Shown piece by piece: positions 1 through 6,768 of a stretch of 46,664 nucleotides of DNA. The translations under genes were made by a program, and so were the position numbers. The notes under the pieces are model-generated. The model was not told where the DNA came from. It was given only the letters and a program-made list of their open reading frames with translations, and did not search any database. Source of the stretch: Cyanobacteria bacterium SIG27 (GTDB lineage: Bacteria; Cyanobacteriota; Vampirovibrionia; Gastranaerophilales; Gastranaerophilaceae); contig SUTT01000012.1 in assembly GCA_015152565.1 (NCBI GenBank), positions 1 through 46,664 on the forward strand, written 5' to 3'. Numbering within the stretch: the stretch's first letter is position 1; the number at the start of each line of letters is the position of its first letter.

Positions 1-19
1 CTAGTCGGAAGGAAGCGAT

Positions 20-1621
20 TCAGTTTCTTTGTAATTTGTTGTGAGCTCTTATCCATTGATCAATTTTATCTTTTTCCTTGATTTCAACTGATTCTACGTC
101 ATGTCTTACATAAAAAATTCCACCATGCGTTTTTAAGTATACTGGATCGTAATAGGGTTCAATATCGATTTTGCATATATATTTATTATGAATCTTATAA
201 AATTTTGTTTTTATATTTCCAATTGGAGAAGGAGTAATATTGTCTTTTATTGCATGGTCTATTGATAAAGCGAGACTATCTAAATTATTCTTGTTATTTT
301 TTATATCTTCTTTCAAGCCTCGTATTGTAGAATTATCTTCGACACCAAGAAGAAGTGTTCCCCCAGAATTTGAGTTAAGAAATGCACAAACTGTTTTAAG
401 AACCTTATGTTTCATTGTAGGAATATCTTCTTTTTTGCCTTGTGGTCTGTAATATAATTTATTGTTGCATCTTTTCTCATCTTGGGAATACTCATAAGCT
501 TGCTTAAATTCTAGTTCACTATTTTCACCTTTTGATATTAGAGTTAATATTTCTTTATCTTCGCTAATTAATGCTTTTATCTTATCAGATTGTCCAATTA
601 GTATATGATATTTATTCCATAGTTTAATAAATATAGGATCTTCAACACCTCTAACATTTCCTATGTGAGAAATTCTTCCTAATAAGACTCTTCTCAATTT
701 ACATTTTTTAAAATGTTCTTGAAAATATTTATCTGCGTTTTCTTCTCCATCTTTTTCCCATCTAAATAGTAATGCTCTGATATTTTTTATATAATCTCGA
801 GGTACATTAGTTTTTTTATTCACAATTAGGCCCGTTACAGATTGTCTTTGTATTTTTGTTTGTAATCGAATTTTTTGTTTATTAACTTCAAAACCATTAT
901 CTTCTATTATGCTATTCAAATCGGTAGATATAGAATTTTGAGTATAATCATATATTTCTTTAGGTAAAGTTTTTAAATTAGTAGATATAGTTATATCGTC
1001 AGCATATCTTGAATAAGTACATTTTAATGGTTTAACTAATTTAAGCATTTTTGAGTCAAAACTTTTTAAAATCATATTTGAAATTATAGGAGATGTTGGT
1101 GCTCCTTGAGGTAAAGCATTATTTGTACAGCATATTTGTGCAATTACGGTAGCAACATCAGAACTAAAATTGTGAGGTAATGCCATAAACATCCCTCTTA
1201 CACGGCCAAAATTTATAGAAGTAAAAAAATCTTTTAAATCAACATTTAATACATTATTTTTATTAATATGTAATTTGGCGTTTGGGCAGATTCCTTTATA
1301 AACAGTTTCTTGCTCCTTATTTTTATAATTTTTTTCAAAACCATATGAACATATTCTCGGATTATGAATTAAGTATAATATGTGTGCAAGATTTTTTTGT
1401 ATTAATTTAAAATTTTTTATTGGAGCAGTAATATCTCTGCTTCCACCATTCTTTTTAGGAATATTAAATTTAGTATATTTTTCTGTATCTGAAAGACTAT
1501 ACAAGTAATACCGAAGTTGTTTATCTGATATTTCAAGTAAATCGGCAACATCTTCTCTCGAAGAGAGCGCTTTAAATTTTTCTATTATGTCTTTAGGTTT
1601 TCTTTTTAAATTATGTTTCAT
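20..1621 (-). CDS. Retron-type reverse transcriptase fused to a C-terminal Schlafen AlbA_2 domain
   Basis: This 533-residue protein has two parts. Residues 1 to about 340 form a retron-class reverse transcriptase. NAKLH (114-118) matches the retron region X motif NAxxH. D128 in NVDLKDFF is the first catalytic aspartate, PQGAPTSP (171-178) is the primer-grip-side motif, YADD (206-209) is the catalytic pair, and SVTGLIVN (261-268) is the retron VTG motif. Residues from about 365 form an AlbA_2 (Schlafen-like, formerly AAA_4) domain, with GENSELEFK (365-373), GGTLLLGVED (420-429) and FYVRHDVES (503-511). In retrons the RT copies part of a partner RNA into msDNA, and a linked effector acts on infection. 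The fused AlbA_2 domain is inferred to be that effector. A fitting RNA gene lies 16 nt upstream. No strong ribosome binding site precedes the ATG, which is common for genes fused to a structured leader. I do not recall AlbA_2 among the standard retron effectors, but could not check. Confidence 0.88.
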   Translation of the reverse strand: MKHNLKRKPKDIIEKFKALSSREDVADLLEISDKQLRYYLYSLSDTEKYTKFNIPKKNGGSRDITAPIKNFKLIQKNLAHILYLIHNPRICSYGFEKNYKNKEQETVYKGICPNAKLHINKNNVLNVDLKDFFTSINFGRVRGMFMALPHNFSSDVATVIAQICCTNNALPQGAPTSPIISNMILKSFDSKMLKLVKPLKCTYSRYADDITISTNLKTLPKEIYDYTQNSISTDLNSIIEDNGFEVNKQKIRLQTKIQRQSVTGLIVNKKTNVPRDYIKNIRALLFRWEKDGEENADKYFQEHFKKCKLRRVLLGRISHIGNVRGVEDPIFIKLWNKYHILIGQSDKIKALISEDKEILTLISKGENSELEFKQAYEYSQDEKRCNNKLYYRPQGKKEDIPTMKHKVLKTVCAFLNSNSGGTLLLGVEDNSTIRGLKEDIKNNKNNLDSLALSIDHAIKDNITPSPIGNIKTKFYKIHNKYICKIDIEPYYDPVYLKTHGGIFYVRHDVESVEIKEKDKIDQWIRAHNKLQRN

Positions 1622-1637
1622 CTTTTTATTTTAAAAA

Positions 1638-1769
1638 GCAAGCTTAATTCTACTTATTGCAACTGTGTACCAGTATAAATATTTAGTAATTGTAAGGCTG
1701 TAGGCACTATGTTCCTAACATTGTTAAAACTCATTGCGAACCGACCAATGAAAAGTCAATTAAGCTTGC
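1638..1769 (-). ncRNA. Candidate retron msr-msd RNA with a1/a2 inverted repeat
   Basis: A perfect 12-bp inverted repeat, GCAAGCTTAATT, frames this 132-nt segment: a1 at 1758-1769 and a2 at 1638-1649. The a2 end sits 16 nt before the RT start codon, the usual msr-msd-ret order. Read on the minus strand, a guanosine just after a1 (1757) could be the branching G. The first hairpin pairs CAUUG (1750-1746) with CAAUG (1736-1732). A second spans 1730-1711. A third, possible msd, stem pairs 1696-1688 with 1664-1653, nine pairs with a three-base bulge. The structure was worked out by eye. The repeat, position and RT class are the strong evidence; the msr/msd boundary and the branching base are guesses. 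Confidence 0.7.
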
Positions 1770-1771
1770 AA

Positions 1772-2428
1772 TTAAAATGTAGCATGAAAATAGAATTTCT
1801 CAAAATATGTAGTCAGCTTTTTTCTGTAACGAAATATATGCTCAGCCACATGCAGTGCCAGGTTTTGTTTCATTTTAGAGTGATTTATTGAACGGCGGAG
1901 GCGGGAGTAAAGAACTTTTATCCACAAAGATTCTTCTTTTGTGTGCGGAAGTTTTTTGCGTTTTGTTTTTAGCGGTTTATCGACTACAAAAAGTTCGCCG
2001 TCATACAGATAAAAATAAACAGGTATATCGTAAAACCTCCGCATCTTGGCAGTTTTCGGCTTTTGTTCAAAGTGCGTTTTAAGAGCGTTCAATTGCCGTT
2101 CATAAATCATCTGCCGAAAATGTTTATAAAAATTCTGCATCGTCGCATCCCCGATATCTAAAAGAAAACTCGCCTGTTTTGACTTTACCCCGGCACAAAA
2201 ACACTTCGTTATCATCTCAATTTTTTCCTGCGAATGGAATTTGAAACAAAACGGCAGGGGTAAATTTCGCTCGGCCTTATATGAATATATTTCACCAACC
2301 AAATTCAACTGCCCGTCCTCAACGAGTTCTTGTAAAACGTCTTCTATCCCTTCGCCCATAATCGATTCAACATCTTCAAGTCTGAATGTTTCAAGCCTTT
2401 TCGCGAGTTTCAAAATCTTATTTTTCAT
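1772..2428 (-). CDS. Third protein of the Mu-like transposition operon, function unknown
   Basis: This 218-residue basic protein is not recognised by family. Its ATG overlaps the end of the MuB-like gene by 11 bases, so the two are probably translationally coupled and act together. The N-terminus (residues 1-50) reads like a winged-helix module (KILKLAKRLETFRLEDVES, then a short GEIYSYK hairpin). Residues about 70-110 could form a second helix-turn-helix (KSKQASFLLDIGDATMQNF). The C-terminal third is rich in K and R (KTKRKKLPHTKEE, YSRLRRSINH). A DNA-binding accessory role in transposition is inferred from context and charge only. The last 30 or so codons are AT-rich, unlike the rest, and contain the predicted retron promoter. 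Confidence 0.7.
   Translation of the reverse strand: MKNKILKLAKRLETFRLEDVESIMGEGIEDVLQELVEDGQLNLVGEIYSYKAERNLPLPFCFKFHSQEKIEMITKCFCAGVKSKQASFLLDIGDATMQNFYKHFRQMIYERQLNALKTHFEQKPKTAKMRRFYDIPVYFYLYDGELFVVDKPLKTKRKKLPHTKEESLWIKVLYSRLRRSINHSKMKQNLALHVAEHIFRYRKKLTTYFEKFYFHATF
1776..1803 (-). promoter_or_regulatory. Predicted promoter of the retron RNA
   Basis: Read on the minus strand there is a -35-like TTGAGA (1803-1798), a 16-bp spacer, and an extended -10, TGC plus TACATT (1784-1776). The expected start site, 6-7 bases on, is 1769, exactly the first base of the a1 repeat. This agreement supports both the promoter and the RNA 5' end. The promoter lies inside the last codons of the neighbouring transposon gene. 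Confidence 0.55.
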
Positions 2429-3107
2429 TCAATATTCCCTCCAAAACCGGCAGCGTAATCGTTTTCAAATTGTTCATCTCGGCAACGTTTTCGACTTTAT
2501 TTAAAAATTTCACAATCTGCCTAAACTGATTAAATTTTGTACAAACAAGTTCCAATGCATCAGGCTCAAATTCGACATCTGAAATTTCTGTCACGATTTT
2601 TGCCACATCATCTTTATTGAATGTTTCAAACTTCAAAACACCCAAAAGCCTGTCATAAATATGCTTATGCCGTTTGAGCTTTGCTTCCGCAAGGCTCATT
2701 CCGACAAGCACAACGGGAATCCCGATTTTATCGTGCAAATCGCGCACAATCTCAATCGCAGACGAGTTATTCAAAAGGAAATCAACCTCATCCACTACCA
2801 AAATCCGTGGCCGCTCCCGCAACTTATCCTCAATCTGCTTGAATAAAAGCGAAGTCAGGTATGTCGGCACATCATCAAGCTCCTCGACAATCTCGGTCAA
2901 AAGCCAACGTGCAGACATTTTGTGGTTACATCGCACATAAATCGCATCGTTATTTGTAATCCACCACATAATCGTTTGCGACTTTCCGAGCCCAAAATCG
3001 CCATACACAAGTGCCATCTTGGGCAGATTCGCCGGTGCGTTTTTGAGCGTATCCATCAAATCCACAAATCGTTTTACATTCTGCGTTACAACAAATTTAC
3101 GTTTCAT
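2418..3107 (-). CDS. MuB-like AAA+ ATPase of the transposon
   Basis: About 229 residues from the chosen ATG at 3107, preceded by a well-spaced GAGG; the reading frame is open further upstream but has no better start. Walker A is VYGDFGLGKSQT and Walker B is RILVVDEVDFLL. It resembles the MuB/TnsC/TniB group of ATPases, which bind target DNA and activate the DDE transposase. The start overlaps the end of the transposase gene by 11 bases and the next gene overlaps its end by 11 bases, so the three form one coupled operon in Mu A-B order. MuB-like is preferred over TnsC because the partner has a Mu-type N-terminus, but the distinction is not firm. Confidence 0.85.
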   Translation of the reverse strand: MKRKFVVTQNVKRFVDLMDTLKNAPANLPKMALVYGDFGLGKSQTIMWWITNNDAIYVRCNHKMSARWLLTEIVEELDDVPTYLTSLLFKQIEDKLRERPRILVVDEVDFLLNNSSAIEIVRDLHDKIGIPVVLVGMSLAEAKLKRHKHIYDRLLGVLKFETFNKDDVAKIVTEISDVEFEPDALELVCTKFNQFRQIVKFLNKVENVAEMNNLKTITLPVLEGILNEK

Positions 3108-5064
3108 ATAGACCTCGATATTCCTCACTTTGTTTGTATTCAGCAAGCCACACCCTGTCATCTTCACAGGTGCAGCCGTTTTTCATCAGCCATTCAAACT
3201 TTTCATACTTATTCAAAAACACAGGTGCACTCATCTGTACTTCTCTAGGTGTCGGCTTTTTAGTTTTTACCGGTTTAACTTCGATTACCTCTTGAAGATC
3301 TTCTTCAATATCCTGTTCAATAAATTTCAAATCCACATTCGGCAAGAATTTCTGCAATTTTTTAATCGTCTTATTTTTAAGCCGTTTTTGTTTTTGAATT
3401 TTTTGTTTCAAATCCTCAACATCTTTGATATAGCCGAGATGATAAGCCATCGGATGAGCTTTGGTTATGCGTTTTGCGGTACACAAAAATTGATTTTTGA
3501 CCGTGTAAACTTTAATCTCGGATAAATCAAAAAGCGAGTAGCGAATCATCACCTGAGTTTTAAGCCCATAAAGTTTATCAGAATAATAAAAAGTCCCGAG
3601 GAACCTAATACCGTTTTGATAAATCGTCTTGATATCAGCCGTCATCATCAAATCGTCGAGCCGAACCGTGTCGATTTTGATTTTCATGCGATTTTCAAAA
3701 ACTTCCGCAATCGTGTGATTTTTATCATTCGGACAAGTTTGTGAATTCTTAAATTCAAGCCACTTATCAACAAGCATTTTGACTTCATCAATCGTCGGGT
3801 AATAATTCGGCTTGAAATATTGCTTATGAAACTTCTCATTGCGCTTAAAATGCGCGGGTTTGTTTTCAATACTTGAACCCGAATAAGTCGGCAAAAGCTT
3901 TTCGAAACTCTCCTGAAACTCTTTGAAAAATCGCTCAATGACTTTGGCTCTCGCGTTATATGGTCGAGCAAAAACCGTTTTAATCCCAAGCCGAGCATAA
4001 ATCCCCTCAAACCCTGTTTCCTTAAAATCTGTATTCACAAAATACTTCGCCTTAAATGCTCTGCCGTTATCCTGATACACAATTTTCGGGATATTTTGTA
4101 AGTTAATTATCGCGTTACGCAGGGCAGATGCGATGCTTTCGGTATTTTCTTCGAGCATAATCTCATACCCGACAAGCGCCGTCGATTTCCAATCCAAAAA
4201 GCCGATTAAAGTTGCTCTTGTTGGTTTGCCGGTAAACGGATTTTGCACTAAAAATGCTAATTTATGCCCGTCTGCCACAAGCACATCCCCGACCTTAAGT
4301 TTTGAAATGTCGCGCAAAATATATGGTTCAACATTGTCTTTTAATGCTTTTTCACCATCTCGAGCCAACGTCCAAATGTCATAATGATTATCCCGAAACC
4401 AATTCGTATAACGACGAAATGTCATATCTTGAACATTTATCGGCCCCTCCTTTGACAAAATATGCTTGGTTATTGAAATTGCTTTGCCGACACAAAATTT
4501 GTTCGGGTGCAGCAAAATTTTCAAAAACACCTGTTTTTCATAATCGGTCAAAGACGTTCGAAAATCTGTCGCATACTCATATTTTGGCAACAGTAAATGA
4601 TAATCAGTAGTATTTCCCAGTTTGCGTTTCCAACGCTCAACCGAGCCGATTGAAGTTTTGCCAAGCACCTTAAAAATATGCGGATACAACATGCCGGTAT
4701 TGTAACTTTCAATAAACTCAACCCCAGCACGGGTTTTACCCTCAGGGTGATGTTTTCTGTATTTTTGCCACTCTCGAAGCAAATCCAAACGCGCCAAAGC
4801 GATTTCATTAACCTTAGTCGGAAGATTTTTGACAGGCAAAATCGGTATCAAAGCCGTCGATTCTGACGTTATTTGGGTCTTTTGCTCAAAATATTTTTCC
4901 TGTAAATCCAGCTCAATACTTGATAAGAGAATTTCAAAACTTTTTCCGCCCCTGACAATAATTTCGCGGGTGACATATTTATCACGCGACATCCGAATCG
5001 TTCGAGTGCTCACGCCTTTGAGGTCTGCTAATTCTTGAATTGATATGTATTTATCTTTGTTCAT
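3097..5064 (-). CDS. Mu-type DDE transposase (MuA family)
   Basis: The N-terminus (KYISIQELADLKGVSTRTIR) is a MuA-like winged-helix DNA-binding domain. The catalytic core is an RNase H fold with D in VLVADGHK, D in IVYQDNGRAF and E in KVIERFFKEF, a complete DDE triad (residues 271, 338 and 383 counted from the upstream GTG). A C-terminal beta-barrel-like region follows, then a basic tail. Such enzymes cut the transposon ends and join them to target DNA, helped by the downstream ATPase. ATG at 5064 is used because the conserved domain begins right after it; a GTG at 5082 is an alternative. The gene is clearly richer in G and C than the RT and HEPN genes on either side, a sign of transfer. Confidence 0.9.
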   Translation of the reverse strand: MNKDKYISIQELADLKGVSTRTIRMSRDKYVTREIIVRGGKSFEILLSSIELDLQEKYFEQKTQITSESTALIPILPVKNLPTKVNEIALARLDLLREWQKYRKHHPEGKTRAGVEFIESYNTGMLYPHIFKVLGKTSIGSVERWKRKLGNTTDYHLLLPKYEYATDFRTSLTDYEKQVFLKILLHPNKFCVGKAISITKHILSKEGPINVQDMTFRRYTNWFRDNHYDIWTLARDGEKALKDNVEPYILRDISKLKVGDVLVADGHKLAFLVQNPFTGKPTRATLIGFLDWKSTALVGYEIMLEENTESIASALRNAIINLQNIPKIVYQDNGRAFKAKYFVNTDFKETGFEGIYARLGIKTVFARPYNARAKVIERFFKEFQESFEKLLPTYSGSSIENKPAHFKRNEKFHKQYFKPNYYPTIDEVKMLVDKWLEFKNSQTCPNDKNHTIAEVFENRMKIKIDTVRLDDLMMTADIKTIYQNGIRFLGTFYYSDKLYGLKTQVMIRYSLFDLSEIKVYTVKNQFLCTAKRITKAHPMAYHLGYIKDVEDLKQKIQKQKRLKNKTIKKLQKFLPNVDLKFIEQDIEEDLQEVIEVKPVKTKKPTPREVQMSAPVFLNKYEKFEWLMKNGCTCEDDRVWLAEYKQSEEYRGLYET

Positions 5065-5103
5065 CGTACTTATATCTATCACTCTTCCGACCTTAAATTG
5101 GAA

Positions 5104-5170
5104 CTGTTTCCGAGTAATTTTGTATCATTCAGACACAAAAATTTAAGGACTTGATGTTTCTCGGAAACAG
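5104..5170. promoter_or_regulatory. Divergent control region with an 11-bp inverted repeat
   Basis: CTGTTTCCGAG (5104-5114) and its exact reverse complement CTCGGAAACAG (5160-5170) flank 45 bp between the transposase and HTH genes. The right copy also lies in the palindrome TGTTTC-TCG-GAAACA (5156-5170), and a third TGTTTCC occurs at about 5181. Repeated TGTTTCC boxes between divergent genes suggest operators for the HTH protein, transposase binding sites, or both. Confidence 0.55.
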
Positions 5171-5209
5171 AGTTAAGATGTGTTTCCCCAGAGAATTTCG
5201 GAGGTTTTT

Positions 5210-5476
5210 ATGAAGAAAAAAGAGCTACAAAGCATTGATTATATTAAAGAACGAGCCGATGAAAATTTGGCAAAGACTAAAAGCGTGTTTTTATATAGGC
5301 GGGAACTTGCGATACGGTTCGCTTTGAGGCAAAAAGAATTTACGCAAAAGAAACTTGCAAAAAGACTCAAAATGACCGAAAGCTATATTTCTAAACTCAT
5401 TACGGGCGAGAGATATAGCAAAGAGTTTGAGTTTTTTGTGAGGTACAACTTGGGGGTAGACTATTTGGGGATATAG
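5210..5476 (+). CDS. Small helix-turn-helix regulator of the transposon
   Basis: An 88-residue protein. The reading frame is open from a GTG at 5180, but ATG 5210 has a strong CGGAGG at the right distance and is preferred. Residues about 45-75 (FTQKKLAKRLKMTESYISKL) form a Cro/C1-type helix-turn-helix. It diverges from the transposase across a repeat-rich control region and ends just before the tyrosine recombinase, whose ribosome binding site overlaps its stop. By analogy with the Mu c repressor it may repress transposition; that is inference from layout. It could also control the recombinase. Confidence 0.75.
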   Translation: MKKKELQSIDYIKERADENLAKTKSVFLYRRELAIRFALRQKEFTQKKLAKRLKMTESYISKLITGERYSKEFEFFVRYNLGVDYLGI

Positions 5477-5484
5477 GAGGAAGT

Positions 5485-6024
5485 ATGAATATTGTCCAGC
5501 CGATAAGGAATAGAGAGGATATTGAGAAAATGAAGGCGGTCTTGAAACGCAAAAAGCGAGATCTTGTGCTTTTTATTTTCGGGATTAATTGCGGACTCAG
5601 GATTTCGGATATTTTGAAACTTGATGTAGGAGATGTTAAGGGCAGGGATTTTGTCGAAATCAAAGAGAAAAAGACGAAGAAAAATAAACGTTTTCCGCTA
5701 AATCCGGAGTTAAAGGTTGTGCTTGAAGATTTTGTAAAAGACCGCCCGGAAGACGAGCCGCTATTTATTACACAACAGGGAAACAGGCTTGATAGAAACC
5801 AGGCTTACCGAATTTTGAATAAGGCAGCAAAAACATTGAATCTACAAGACAAAATCGGCACCCACTCGCTGCGAAAAACGTTTGGCTACCACCATTATAA
5901 ACAGTTTGACAACATTGAACTCCTGCAGAAAATTTTCAACCATTCATACTCTGCCATCACCCTCCGCTACATCGGCATCGAACAGGATATTATTGATGAA
6001 AGTTATATGAATTTTTATTTGTAA
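5485..6024 (+). CDS. Tyrosine recombinase, catalytic domain only
   Basis: This 179-residue protein has the phage integrase/Xer catalytic fold: R in NCGLRISDIL, HSLRKTF (HxxR), a second histidine in FNHSYSA, and the nucleophile Y in ITLRYIG. It lacks the N-terminal core-binding domain of full-length XerC/D (about 300 residues), so it may need a partner or act on short sites. AGGAGG at 5476-5481 sets the start. It follows the HTH gene by 8 bases and is probably co-transcribed. Its role may be resolution of transposition intermediates, inversion, or integration of the element. Confidence 0.85.
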   Translation: MNIVQPIRNREDIEKMKAVLKRKKRDLVLFIFGINCGLRISDILKLDVGDVKGRDFVEIKEKKTKKNKRFPLNPELKVVLEDFVKDRPEDEPLFITQQGNRLDRNQAYRILNKAAKTLNLQDKIGTHSLRKTFGYHHYKQFDNIELLQKIFNHSYSAITLRYIGIEQDIIDESYMNFYL

Positions 6025-6049
6025 AATATGCTTGTAATAAAATATAGAT

Positions 6050-6709
6050 ATGAATACAAATGAAGAAATAGTATTTAAATCAAATGGCTGGCAAGCTATT
6101 AATAGAATGGGAATTATCAATGAAAATTACCATACATTAATATTGAATTATAGAGAATTAATGAACGAAATTGTACGAATTCAACAAGCCCAAGACCCTT
6201 TTCTATTGTTGTTTAATAATGAGCATTTAAATAGGTATATCTTTAATCTTTTGGCATCCACTTCAGCGCTCATTGATTCTTGTAGAAGCGTAATGGATTT
6301 CTACAAAAATACTGTGATATATGAGAACTATAAACAAAAAGTCAAGGAACAATTCGCAAATAATAAGATCGCCGTTTTTATAAAAGATTTAAGAAATTAT
6401 CAAATGCATTATAAAACAACTTTCCCTTATGTTACACCTGATAAACAAGTGTGTTTTGAAACACATGAATTTAAACAATATGACAGGTGGACAAAATTAT
6501 CTAAAGATTTTATAAAAAAGCAAGGCGAATTCATTATTATAAAACCATTATTTGAAACGTATTTTAAAATGTTAGAGCCTTTTTATATGAATATTTATGC
6601 AGAACTAACTAAGTATCATAAGCAAGATTTTAAAGAAACAATTGAGCTAGCCGCCAAAATAAATATGGCAATTCCTAATATTTATTACAAACTGCTAGAT
6701 CAAATGTAA
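6050..6709 (+). CDS. HEPN-like protein, possible ribonuclease toxin
   Basis: A 219-residue, largely helical protein not recognised by name. RNYQMH, within FIKDLRNYQMHYKTTF (about residues 112-127), fits the RX4-6H catalytic motif of HEPN domains, with an asparagine directly after the arginine as in active RNases. HEPN proteins in defence islands commonly cut RNA, alone or with an antitoxin. No nucleotidyltransferase partner lies beside it. It starts 25 bp after the recombinase and is AT-rich like the R-M genes, so it probably belongs to the older island rather than the transposon. No clear ribosome binding site precedes the ATG. A non-catalytic HEPN role is possible. Confidence 0.5.
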   Translation: MNTNEEIVFKSNGWQAINRMGIINENYHTLILNYRELMNEIVRIQQAQDPFLLLFNNEHLNRYIFNLLASTSALIDSCRSVMDFYKNTVIYENYKQKVKEQFANNKIAVFIKDLRNYQMHYKTTFPYVTPDKQVCFETHEFKQYDRWTKLSKDFIKKQGEFIIIKPLFETYFKMLEPFYMNIYAELTKYHKQDFKETIELAAKINMAIPNIYYKLLDQM

Positions 6710-6768
6710 TAATTTGTAAAAGTATTAGTTCGATAAATTATAAGTTTAAGGTATATTTTTAGATTTAT

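Larger units (their letters stand above)
1772..6024. mobile_element. Mu-like transposable element with its own tyrosine recombinase (approximate limits)
   Basis: Five genes form one unit: transposase, ATPase and accessory protein on the minus strand; HTH protein and tyrosine recombinase on the plus strand, diverging from a shared control region. The layout recalls phage Mu, where a repressor diverges from A and B. The unit has higher GC than the AT-rich genes flanking it. Limits are set by gene content and base composition only. True terminal repeats or target duplications were not identified with confidence. It is unclear whether the retron is cargo or a pre-existing neighbour. Confidence 0.65.

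Noticed and set aside
240-452. Plus-strand open frame opposite the reverse transcriptase
   Set aside because: It lies wholly within the RT gene on the other strand, with no ribosome site and no protein-like motif. The same holds for frames opposite the transposase, the R-M, GH77 and mfd genes.
20-1621. Diversity-generating retroelement or group II intron
   Set aside because: No template/variable repeat pair, Avd gene, maturase domain or intron RNA was seen, and the NAxxH and VTG motifs point to a retron.
1638-1769. The 12-bp inverted repeat as transposon terminal repeats or a rho-independent terminator
   Set aside because: The arms are AT-rich and 108 bases apart, so they do not form a terminator. 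Their position directly before a retron-class RT, and the promoter ending at the arm, fit a1/a2 better. The transposon-end reading is not fully excluded.
3097-6024. Complete Mu-like prophage
   Set aside because: No head, tail, portal or lysis genes follow the transposase operon, so it is a transposon or a remnant.
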